From NCBI GenBank assembly GCA_947497945.1, contig CANMIP010000009.1, positions 120,438 to 184,437 on the forward strand: DNA of 64,000 bases, given 5' to 3'. The notes under the pieces were generated by a model that worked only from the letters and a program-made list of their open reading frames with translations, did not search any database and was not told the DNA's origin. The stretch is from an uncultured Tropicimonas sp. GTDB lineage: Bacteria > Pseudomonadota > Alphaproteobacteria > Rhodobacterales > Rhodobacteraceae. Shown here piece after piece: positions 8,488 through 15,525 of this stretch. The number at the start of each line of letters is the position of its first letter. The stretch's first letter is position 1. A program made the translations under genes and the position numbers.

Positions 8488-9323
8488 GCCAGCGGGCCGG
8501 GCAGGCTTGCGATATCCGGCACGGCGCTGTCGCTGGCAAAGGCGTCCCAGAGCGCGATCAGGGGGGCAAGCTGTTCCGCCCGGGCATGGCCTCGCTGCCA
8601 GGGCTTTTCATACTGGAAATGCAGGATGCGGATCGATGACCAGTCCCAGAGGTCCGGCATGTTGAACCAGACATATTGCAGCATGTTGTCGAAGACCGGC
8701 AGCCCGTGCCAGGCGGGAAAGAAGTGCTGCAGGAAGCTCTGGTCGGTTCGTCGCCAGAAGGCGCCCGGCTGGTCGAGTTCGGACAACATCCGCTCGAAGG
8801 TTGCATGGTTGGGGCGGGCGGTGAAGACGCCGGAATTCAGGCGGTGAAAATCGGCGAGGCTCTCATAGACATTGGGCGCAGCCGAGAATTCCGGGTAGTC
8901 GAAGAGCCGGTCGCAATTCTGAAGCATCAACGCGTCGGCATCGATGAAGACGACGCTCTCATATTCCTCCAGCTGCCACAGCCGGAGCTTGGCGAAATTG
9001 TCCAGCGGGGTGTGAAAGGCTGGCTTCTCGCCCTTGGTGAACGGCGCGCGGCCGTGGAGCCGGTCGCGTGCATGGGTTTCGTTGAAGGCGTCTGAGGTCG
9101 GAAGCAGGTCCACCTTGACCAGGCGCGCGCCAAGGGCGGCGAGCGGGGCCAGGTCCTGCGCCTCGACGGCGCCGGTGTGCAGCACAACGATATCGGCTTG
9201 CGTCCCGGTCAGCCGGATCGAGCGGACAAGCGCCTTCGCTCCGAGCGCATAATCGGCATTGGTGACAAGCGTCACAAAGGCATGCCGGGCGCTGGCCGGA
9301 GCGCTTGCCTGCAGACCCTGCAC
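8484..9323 (-). CDS. sqdD: Glycosyltransferase family 8 (glycogenin-like), sulfolipid protein SqdD
   Basis: A 279-residue GT8 glycosyltransferase. The N-terminus FVTLVTNADYALGAKAL is the GT8 nucleotide-sugar fold, and VVFIDADALML at about residue 130 carries the DxD metal/nucleotide motif; LNSGVFTARP is the usual GT8 follow-on. Translation starts at a GTG 3 bases after the sqdB stop. In R. sphaeroides SqdD is the glycogenin-like protein encoded between sqdB and sqdC and is needed to use UDP-sulfoquinovose. The same order and spacing here support the name. It probably acts on UDP-sulfoquinovose at the inner face of the membrane. Confidence 0.8.
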   Translation of the reverse strand: MQGLQASAPASARHAFVTLVTNADYALGAKALVRSIRLTGTQADIVVLHTGAVEAQDLAPLAALGARLVKVDLLPTSDAFNETHARDRLHGRAPFTKGEKPAFHTPLDNFAKLRLWQLEEYESVVFIDADALMLQNCDRLFDYPEFSAAPNVYESLADFHRLNSGVFTARPNHATFERMLSELDQPGAFWRRTDQSFLQHFFPAWHGLPVFDNMLQYVWFNMPDLWDWSSIRILHFQYEKPWQRGHARAEQLAPLIALWDAFASDSAVPDIASLPGPLA

Positions 9324-9326
9324 GGC

Positions 9327-10547
9327 TCAGCCGACCGATTTCAGTTGCGTCGCCTCGGGGTCATGCACAACACGCTGGGCGATGTCCTTGGTCCAGGCCG
9401 AGACACAGGGCACATGCTTGCGGACGACCCGGTGGGCATATTTCTCCGCGATGTGGACGATCTCGTCGAGCAGCCCGGTCTCCAGCTTGATCGGGTCCAG
9501 CCCGAGGGCGAGGAAGCCGTCATTCTTCACGATCAGGTCGTTCTCGGCGGCCTCCTTGCGCGGATTGGGCAGGAAGGCGATCTCGCAGCCGGACATCTGC
9601 GACACCATCGCGGCGAGGTCGCGCACGCGGTGGGTCTCGGTCATCTGGTTGAAGATCCGCACCCGGTCGCCCTGTTCCGGTGCATCGCCAAGCGCCAGCT
9701 CGATGCAGCGCACCGTGTCCTGGATGTGGATGAAGGCGCGGGTCTGACCGCCGGTGCCATGTACCGTCAGCGGGTAGTTGATCGCGGCCTGGATCAGGAA
9801 CCGGTTGAGCACCGTCCCGTAGTCGCCGTCATAATCGAAACGGTTGATGAGCTGCTCGTGGCGCGCGGTCTGGTCGGTATGGGTGCCCCAGACGATGCCC
9901 TGGTGCAGGTCGGTGATCCGCAACCCGTCATTCTGGGCGTAGAACTGGAACTGGATCTGATCGAGCGACTTGGTCATGTGATAGACCGAGCCGGGTTTGG
10001 TCGGGTAGAGAACTTCCAGCCCCTTTTTCTCGCCTTCGAGATTGGTGATCTCGATATCGAGATAGCCTTCGGGGATCGCTGCACCAACGCTGGAATAACC
10101 ATAGACGCCCATCGTGCCGAGATGGACCAGATGCGCGTCGATCCCGGTCTCCACCATCGCCGCCAGCAGGTTGTGCGTGGCGCTGACATTGTTGTCGACC
10201 GTGTAGTTCTTGTGGCGGTCCGATTTCATCGAATAGGGCGCGGCGCGCTGCTCGGCGAAATGGATGATCGCGTCGGGCTTCATCTCGGCCAGCCATTGCT
10301 TGAGCCGCTGGTATTCCTTCGCCAGGTCCAGCAGGTGGAAGGCGATCTCGTTGCCGGAGACCTCGCGCCAGATCCGGCAACGTTCCTGGATGGAATCCAT
10401 CGGCGTGAGCGACTGTACGCCAAGCTCGGTGTCGATCCAGCGGCGCGACAGGTTGTCGAGGATATGGACCTCATGACCGAGGTTGGAAAGATGCAAGGAA
10501 GTCGGCCAGCCGCAGAAACCGTCGCCTCCAAGAACCGCAATACGCAT
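9327..10547 (-). CDS. sqdB: UDP-sulfoquinovose synthase
   Basis: A 406-residue extended short-chain dehydrogenase-like enzyme that joins sulfite to UDP-glucose, giving UDP-sulfoquinovose, the head-group donor for the sulfolipid SQDG. SqdB/SQD1 signatures are clear: GGDGFCGWPT at residues 7-16, HFAEQRAAPYSM, HLGTMGVYG, YHMTK (Tyr/Lys pair), INRFDYDGDYGT and GGQTRAFIHIQDTVRCIELA. I chose the ATG at 10547 because AAGGAG precedes it and homologues begin at MRIxVxGGDG; the frame is open further upstream. It is the first gene of the sqdBDC operon. Confidence 0.93.
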   Translation of the reverse strand: MRIAVLGGDGFCGWPTSLHLSNLGHEVHILDNLSRRWIDTELGVQSLTPMDSIQERCRIWREVSGNEIAFHLLDLAKEYQRLKQWLAEMKPDAIIHFAEQRAAPYSMKSDRHKNYTVDNNVSATHNLLAAMVETGIDAHLVHLGTMGVYGYSSVGAAIPEGYLDIEITNLEGEKKGLEVLYPTKPGSVYHMTKSLDQIQFQFYAQNDGLRITDLHQGIVWGTHTDQTARHEQLINRFDYDGDYGTVLNRFLIQAAINYPLTVHGTGGQTRAFIHIQDTVRCIELALGDAPEQGDRVRIFNQMTETHRVRDLAAMVSQMSGCEIAFLPNPRKEAAENDLIVKNDGFLALGLDPIKLETGLLDEIVHIAEKYAHRVVRKHVPCVSAWTKDIAQRVVHDPEATQLKSVG

Positions 10548-10831
10548 CAGTCGCTCCTTCCCGGCCCGCGGCCTGTCTGTCTGATCAACTGGACAGATGG
10601 CATAATGTGGAGCGCAAGTCTTGTCGAATGAAAGTAATGCGACAAAGTTATAGGGATGGGCGCACATGAGCGAGAAAAAGCGTTCACATGAATTGTCGGC
10701 TGCACAGTTTTGCGCAGATTTCGAAAGAAATAGCGAGAGTAGCGAAAGTTGTTGGTCGGGGCGTTTTTTTATCCCGGCGCCATTCGCATGGGGCTAGAGT
10801 GGCGCCAAACCTTTCCTGGCAAAGTGATCTC

Positions 10832-11341
10832 ATGTCCCAGACGTCCTCCCGCTTTCTGCGCGCCTTGCGCGACCTCCTGATCGCCATGATCAACGCGACC
10901 CTGATCCTCGTCGCGCTCTGCCTGTTCCTCGGCTTGCGCTTGTCCGATCGGGTCGAGACTGCCGCGTCGCGGGTGGCGGAGAATGTCGTCAACCTCGATC
11001 CCCTGCGCGAGGATGTGCAGGGCATGACGGGCGAGATTTCCGGGCTGCGCGCAGATCTGGCCGCGATACGGGAGGGGGCCGGTGGGCTGGGCTCCGAGGC
11101 GGGGCAGGCGGTCCTCGTCAAGCTGGACATGCTGGACGCGCGGCTCGATGCCGTTGGGGACCGGGTCGGCGCTGTTCGGGAGCGGCTGCAAACGGTTGAG
11201 ATCGAGCCCAAGGCGCTGGTGGAGCACGCCATCCAGACAGCATCGGCGGAGATCGTGCAAGCGGCGGGGCTGTTGACGGGCTGCGATCCTTCCTCCGCCG
11301 AACCTCGGCAGTCGCTCGGAGCGGCGCCGGACACGGAGTAA
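10832..11341 (+). CDS. Small membrane-anchored coiled-coil protein, unknown function
   Basis: A 169-residue protein. An N-terminal basic stretch is followed by one membrane helix (about residues 18-38, LLIAMINATLILVALCLFLGL). The rest is an alternating hydrophobic/charged helix with regular Val/Leu spacing (VQGMTGEISGLRADLAAIRE and VGAVRERLQTVEIE), typical of a coiled coil, probably in the periplasm. An in-frame start at 10688 would add 48 residues with no domain. It stands alone between sqdB and the GT2 gene on opposite strands. No family recognised. Confidence 0.6.
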   Translation: MSQTSSRFLRALRDLLIAMINATLILVALCLFLGLRLSDRVETAASRVAENVVNLDPLREDVQGMTGEISGLRADLAAIREGAGGLGSEAGQAVLVKLDMLDARLDAVGDRVGAVRERLQTVEIEPKALVEHAIQTASAEIVQAAGLLTGCDPSSAEPRQSLGAAPDTE

Positions 11342-11386
11342 TCCGACTGGCAATCGCCAGCGGCGCGGCTGGCTCGGCAGCGTCCT

Positions 11387-12334
11387 TTAGAACTCGCGCG
11401 CCCGCAGCGGATCAATTTTTCCGCGCAGGATATCGCGGAAGGCGCGAAGATTGCCTCGCAGGCGGCCCCGGCTGTCGGTCCATTCCCGCGGACGGATCGA
11501 ATAGAGCAGGTTGGACGCGAAGACCCGGCCCGTCAGGGTCAGCATCTTTCCGGTCGAGACCGTCCCCTTGCGCAGCATGTAGACCGGATTGACGATCTGC
11601 GAATACCCCAGCCGCAGCCCCGGCGTGCGGCCGGTCTTGGTTCCGAGATGAACGCCGCGCAGATGGCTGGAGCGTACCAGCCGGCCATATTCCGCAAGCT
11701 GGCGCGAGAAGTCGATGTCCTCCAGCCAGGAGTAGAGCGGCAGGGCTTCGTCGAAGCGCAGCTCGAATTTCAGGATCGGTCGCGCCCGAACGGCCATGTT
11801 GCAGCCATAGCCGTTATAAACCTCTTTCAGTTGCTCCGGCGCGGTCGAGTCGGCCTGTCCGGCGATGATCTCAAGGCCGGTCGCATGGTCGTAGCCGCGG
11901 CCGACAACACCATCGGCGATCACGTCGCCCGTGGCCAGGACAACGTCCGGATGGCGCTCGAACAAGGTCATGACCCGGGCGAGGTAATTCTGCGCCATCA
12001 GGAAATCGTCATCGAGAAACATCAGGATATCGGACGGTTCAAGCTGGTCCAGTATCCTGTTTCTCTGGACGGACAGACCACGAGGGCCGACCAGGACTTT
12101 GATCGGAAAAGGTAATTCGGCCAGGGCGGCGCGATCGATGTCGAGTTCCTGTGCGACGGAGAGCACCACGAGATCCGGCAGGCGCTCCTGTTCGGCGATG
12201 TCCTGGACCGTGGCCGTCAGGACGTCGCGCCGACCCGTGGTCGGAATGCCGATGATCAGCCGCCGCAGGCTCTGCGGCAAGAGCGCAGCTTCCGGCGAGG
12301 GCCTGTCATTGGCGGGGCGGGTGGTGGCGTCCAT
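11387..12334 (-). CDS. Glycosyltransferase family 2, polysaccharide locus
   Basis: A 315-residue GT-A glycosyltransferase. LIIGIPTTGRRDVL at about residue 26 opens the nucleotide-sugar domain. RGLSVQRNRILD and the metal-binding ILMFLDDDFLM (about residue 105) are typical of GT2. YNGYGCNMAVRA and WLEDIDFSRQLAEYG contain the usual acceptor/catalytic acidic residues. It is soluble or peripheral, since no long membrane helices are seen. It sits just before the ExoY-type sugar transferase on the same strand and probably extends the lipid-linked repeat unit. The sugar cannot be read from the sequence. Confidence 0.85.
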   Translation of the reverse strand: MDATTRPANDRPSPEAALLPQSLRRLIIGIPTTGRRDVLTATVQDIAEQERLPDLVVLSVAQELDIDRAALAELPFPIKVLVGPRGLSVQRNRILDQLEPSDILMFLDDDFLMAQNYLARVMTLFERHPDVVLATGDVIADGVVGRGYDHATGLEIIAGQADSTAPEQLKEVYNGYGCNMAVRARPILKFELRFDEALPLYSWLEDIDFSRQLAEYGRLVRSSHLRGVHLGTKTGRTPGLRLGYSQIVNPVYMLRKGTVSTGKMLTLTGRVFASNLLYSIRPREWTDSRGRLRGNLRAFRDILRGKIDPLRAREF

Positions 12335-12419
12335 CTGGGTAAATCCCTTTGACTGAATATCTCACAGCTGTCATCTTACACGCATCGTCTGGGGGGGCGT
12401 AACGGTAACGGTCTGAACC

Positions 12420-12557
12420 ATGGCGCCGATTGAGCCCCGTCCCAACACGAAGACTTGCCCCTCGATCCTGCTTGTGGAGCGACATGTCGCCTGGCGGTTC
12501 GTGACGCTTGTCTGCCTGTTCTTCTGGGTCGGGTTCGGCGTCCTGATCTTGGCGTGA
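12420..12557 (+). CDS. Possible small membrane protein (45 residues)
   Basis: A short open frame in the gap between two minus-strand polysaccharide genes. It encodes a polar N-terminal half and a hydrophobic C-terminal helix (about residues 27-45, FVTLVCLFFWVGFGVLILA), the shape of a tail-anchored small protein. The upstream ribosome site is weak (GGTAACGG). No homologue is known to me. It may be a chance frame. Confidence 0.35.
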   Translation: MAPIEPRPNTKTCPSILLVERHVAWRFVTLVCLFFWVGFGVLILA

Positions 12558-12575
12558 GGTGACATGGGCCTCGTT

Positions 12576-13346
12576 TCAGCGGGCGCCGCGCGCGCTCAGC
12601 ACGGCATTGGCGGTCCGGAACACGATCTCCAGATCCTTGAGCAATGACGGGTTGCGGACGTATTCCGTGTCCATCTGCACGCGCTCGGCATAGGTCGTGT
12701 CGTTGCGGCCGCTGATCTGCCAGGCCCCTGTGATTCCGGGACGGACCGATTTGTATTCGAGGATGTTCTCGCGATATTTCTCGATCTCGTCCGCAATGAT
12801 CGGTCGCGGGCCGACCACCGACATGTCACCGCGCAGGACGTTGAAGAACTGGGGAAGTTCGTCGAGGCTGGATTTCCGCAAGAAGTTGCCGATGCAGGAG
12901 ACGCGCGGGTCATAGGTCAGCTTCTGGCTGACATCCCATTCGGCGCGCGCCGCCGGATCCTTTGCCAGCAGCTCCTCGAGGCGGGTATCCGCATCCACCA
13001 CCATCGTGCGAAACTTCAAGCAGCCGAATGGCTTGCCACGATGTCCGATGCGGGTCTGCCGGAACAAGACGGGTCCGCCTTCGCACAGCAGCAACACCGC
13101 GCTGATGGCAATCATGAACGGAAGGAAGAAGGTCAACGCGACGCTTGCGAAGACGATGTCGAATATGCGCTTTGACACGCTGATCGTCGGGAAGACGCTG
13201 GACGTGTCTTCCGTTTCGGCCGAGTTCGATGGACCGCAAACAACACGAGCCGCGCCGAAACGAGCGATCGTTTCGTTCTGCTTGTTCATACCAATATCAA
13301 AGACCGCCCTCGCGATCGCCCCCATTTGTGTCGATGAGGACCACAC
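12576..13346 (-). CDS. Undecaprenyl-phosphate sugar phosphotransferase (ExoY/WcaJ family)
   Basis: A bacterial sugar transferase that starts repeat-unit synthesis by placing a sugar-1-phosphate on undecaprenyl phosphate at the inner membrane. Motifs: KRIFDIVFASVAL followed by a membrane segment (FFLPFMIAISAVLLL), GGPVLFRQTRIGHRG, FGCLKFRTMV, LRKSSLDELPQ, VVGPRP, and VRPGITGAWQISGR. It lacks the N-terminal multi-helix part of WbaP/WcaJ, so it is ExoY-sized (256 residues). The start is uncertain: GTG at 13346, ATG at 13325, or ATG at 13289 are in frame and none has a strong ribosome site. It is divergent from the flippase gene. Confidence 0.88.
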   Translation of the reverse strand: MWSSSTQMGAIARAVFDIGMNKQNETIARFGAARVVCGPSNSAETEDTSSVFPTISVSKRIFDIVFASVALTFFLPFMIAISAVLLLCEGGPVLFRQTRIGHRGKPFGCLKFRTMVVDADTRLEELLAKDPAARAEWDVSQKLTYDPRVSCIGNFLRKSSLDELPQFFNVLRGDMSVVGPRPIIADEIEKYRENILEYKSVRPGITGAWQISGRNDTTYAERVQMDTEYVRNPSLLKDLEIVFRTANAVLSARGAR

Positions 13347-13543
13347 CCGCCATCAATCTGCCACATTCCTGCCCAATTGCCACCCGAGCTCGCATTAACA
13401 AACTGTTTACGATTTCGGGATTGTGCTGTTGGGTGTTTCGGCGCTTCAAAAGCGGTCGTCAGGCTGCGGGGCGTTCCTGCGCCCGGTTTCGCGATTGTCC
13501 TTCCGCGAGAACGGGCTCCTGCCAGATCAAGGATTGCTGTGCC

Positions 13544-15040
13544 GTGACCAGTTCCAAAGCGCCCAAAGCAGCGGATGAAGCGGGAAAGACGCGCGCGGCT
13601 CAGGCCATTGGCGGCGGTCTTTGGGCCATGGTCGAGCGGATATTATCCCAGTTTTGTCAGGTTGTTACCTTTGTCGTGGCCGCGCGCGTGCTTGGCCCGG
13701 CGGATTTCGGGGCCTTTGCGCTGGTGGCCGCCTGCGCGATCCTGCTGATGCGTGTCGCCGAGGGCGGCTGGTCGCCCTACATCCTCTCCTGGGACGGCGA
13801 TTCGACCGTCCCGCGGCAGGTGCTGCTGGTGGCGATTGTCTCCGGGCTTGCGGCAAGCCTGCTTGGCATACTGGCAGGCAGCGGGCTGCCCCTGATCGGC
13901 GTTTCCGGCGAGACGACACTTCTCGTGATGCTGTTTTCGGCCTGGGTCACATTGGCCGTCACATCTTCCGCGCAGCGAGCGATCCTGACCTGGATGGGGC
14001 GGCTGCGCGCGGCCTCGGTGGCCGAGATCATCGGCGAGCTGACCGGGCTCTGCGTTGCGCTGGTAGCGCTCTACTCGGACCAGGGTGTGCTGTCGCTTGC
14101 CTATGGGCGGTTGGCCTTCCAGTCCACGCACCTGGTGACGAGCTTCCTCATGACGCGCCTGTCGCCGCTGCCGGGCATGCCGCGCGATGCGTTTCGAGAG
14201 ATGCTGCACACTTCCGGGCAGTTCTTCTTCGCCCGCATGATCCACAACCTGCGCCTCTATGCGGCAACCTTCATGGTCGGTGCCTTTCTCGGCCCGGCGT
14301 CGGTCGGTTTCTACCGGGCGGCGGAGCGGTTGACCGGGGCGGCGGCGGAGGTCGTCGGGGTGCCAACGCAGATCCTTGCCTGGAACCTCTTTCGCGAGGC
14401 CCGCGCGGCCGACAATGGCGGGACCGGGCGGTTCCAGTCGGTGGCGGATGTCTTCTTCCCGGTGCTGCTGGCGGTTGCGGTGCCGCTCTTTGCATGGCTT
14501 GCCCTGATGGGCGAGGACGTGATCCGCGCGTTGCTCGGGGCGGAGTGGTTGCCGATGCTCGCCGTGCTGCAGATCCTGACCCTGGCGCGGCTGGTCACGC
14601 TGCTGACCTATGTCAACGAGCCGATCATGTCGCTGGCCGGGCAGGTGCGGGTCCTGCCACGGGTCGCACTGGTCTTCCTGCTCTTCACGCTTGTCGCCGT
14701 GCTGGTCTTCGCGCCGAAAGGGCTGGTTCCGCTGGCCTGTTCGGAGGTCGTGATTTCCTTCGCGGCCGTCGGGACGACGATCTGGTGCACCCATCGTTGG
14801 GGCGGCATCCGCTGGCTCGGGATCGCGCGACGCTGTGCCCGGCTGGCGCTCTCCATCGCGGCCGGGATTCTCGTGCTCTTCCTGCTGCGGGACAGTGCCG
14901 TCCTGACGGGGTGGAACGGCTTCCTGCGCGCGGTCGCGCTCAGCCTGCCGGCGCTGGCGGCCTATCTCGCCGCCCTGTCCGTGCTGGAACCGGGATATCG
15001 TCGTTACGGGATGGAGCAGCTGGCCCGGCTCCGTCGCTGA
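13544..15040 (+). CDS. Wzx-type polysaccharide flippase (lipopolysaccharide biosynthesis protein)
   Basis: A 498-residue multi-helix membrane protein of the oligosaccharide flippase family. The N-terminal helix pair with VERILSQFCQVVTFVVAARVLGPADFGAFAL at residues about 30-60 is the family hallmark, and about 12-14 membrane segments follow, among them FMVGAFLGPASVGFYRAAERL in the middle. It should flip undecaprenyl-linked repeat units across the inner membrane. I chose GTG at 13544 with AAGGA upstream; ATG at 13628 is an alternative that would cut the first helix. The frame is open further upstream without coding-like residues. It is the last polysaccharide gene before the synthase. Confidence 0.85.
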   Translation: MTSSKAPKAADEAGKTRAAQAIGGGLWAMVERILSQFCQVVTFVVAARVLGPADFGAFALVAACAILLMRVAEGGWSPYILSWDGDSTVPRQVLLVAIVSGLAASLLGILAGSGLPLIGVSGETTLLVMLFSAWVTLAVTSSAQRAILTWMGRLRAASVAEIIGELTGLCVALVALYSDQGVLSLAYGRLAFQSTHLVTSFLMTRLSPLPGMPRDAFREMLHTSGQFFFARMIHNLRLYAATFMVGAFLGPASVGFYRAAERLTGAAAEVVGVPTQILAWNLFREARAADNGGTGRFQSVADVFFPVLLAVAVPLFAWLALMGEDVIRALLGAEWLPMLAVLQILTLARLVTLLTYVNEPIMSLAGQVRVLPRVALVFLLFTLVAVLVFAPKGLVPLACSEVVISFAAVGTTIWCTHRWGGIRWLGIARRCARLALSIAAGILVLFLLRDSAVLTGWNGFLRAVALSLPALAAYLAALSVLEPGYRRYGMEQLARLRR

Positions 15041-15217
15041 CCCGCGCCTCCCTCCGGACAGGTCTCGTCCGGCAAACCGGTCGCACTGGACTGTCTCCTC
15101 CGGTCCGCGCCGTGGCTGAAAGGGACCAGGTCTCGCGGCGAATACCATGCTGGAAGGGGCGTATTTTTGACATATTTCAGCCTGTTTTTCGCCATTTTTC
15201 CTACATTCGGAAAGACT

Positions 15218-15245
15218 GGGAAACAAATGGCAGAATTTGTTTCCC
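15218..15245. promoter_or_regulatory. Perfect 11-bp inverted repeat upstream of the NRPS-PKS operon
   Basis: GGGAAACAAAT (15218-15228) and ATTTGTTTCCC (15235-15245) are exact reverse complements with a 6-base spacer. The site is 178 bases after the flippase stop and about 280 bases before the synthase start. It could be an operator for a dimeric regulator, or a terminator of the flippase transcript (T-rich DNA follows on the + strand). Confidence 0.5.
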
Positions 15246-15333
15246 GTTTGTAAATCTTGTTTGGTTTGAACTGTGTAGGCGCGGTTCCGGGGGTGCGCTC
15301 CGGGGCCTTCCCCGTTGTCCGTTTCGGTCGTCA

Positions 15334-15364
15334 TTGACTCGATTGGGCGCGTACCCACACTGCA
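15334..15364 (+). promoter_or_regulatory. Motif TTGACT-N16-CACACTGCA upstream of the synthase
   Basis: TTGACT at 15334-15339 and CACACTGCA at 15356-15364. The same two blocks with the same 16-base spacing occur upstream of the tyrosine-kinase operon on the minus strand (32242-32272), with one difference in the second block. TTGACT looks like a -35 box but no good -10 lies at the usual distance, so it may be a regulator site or an atypical promoter. Confidence 0.4.
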
Positions 15365-15525
15365 TTTCGGGAAAATGAAGTGGAATTGAGCGAAATTACT
15401 CGCAGCCCTTATTCCGAGAGTGACGGGCGCGGTTCATCGGTCGAAAGCCGGATCCGCCGATCTGCGGAAACTGTCAGTGACGGGGCGTCATCTTGTCGCC
15501 GGATTTTCCCGCCAAAGGGATAGAA

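Larger units (their letters stand above)
15041..15525. other. Intergenic region upstream of the synthase, no gene, AT-rich part
   Basis: A 485-bp gap that holds no convincing gene. Bases about 15160-15280 are clearly more AT-rich than the surroundings and contain an 11-bp perfect inverted repeat (15218-15245). A TTGACT-type motif shared with the kinase operon lies at 15334. This is the likely control region of the synthase operon. Confidence 0.6.

Noticed and set aside
15167..15195. TTGACA at 15167 considered as the synthase promoter
   Set aside because: No acceptable -10 box occurs 16-18 bases downstream.
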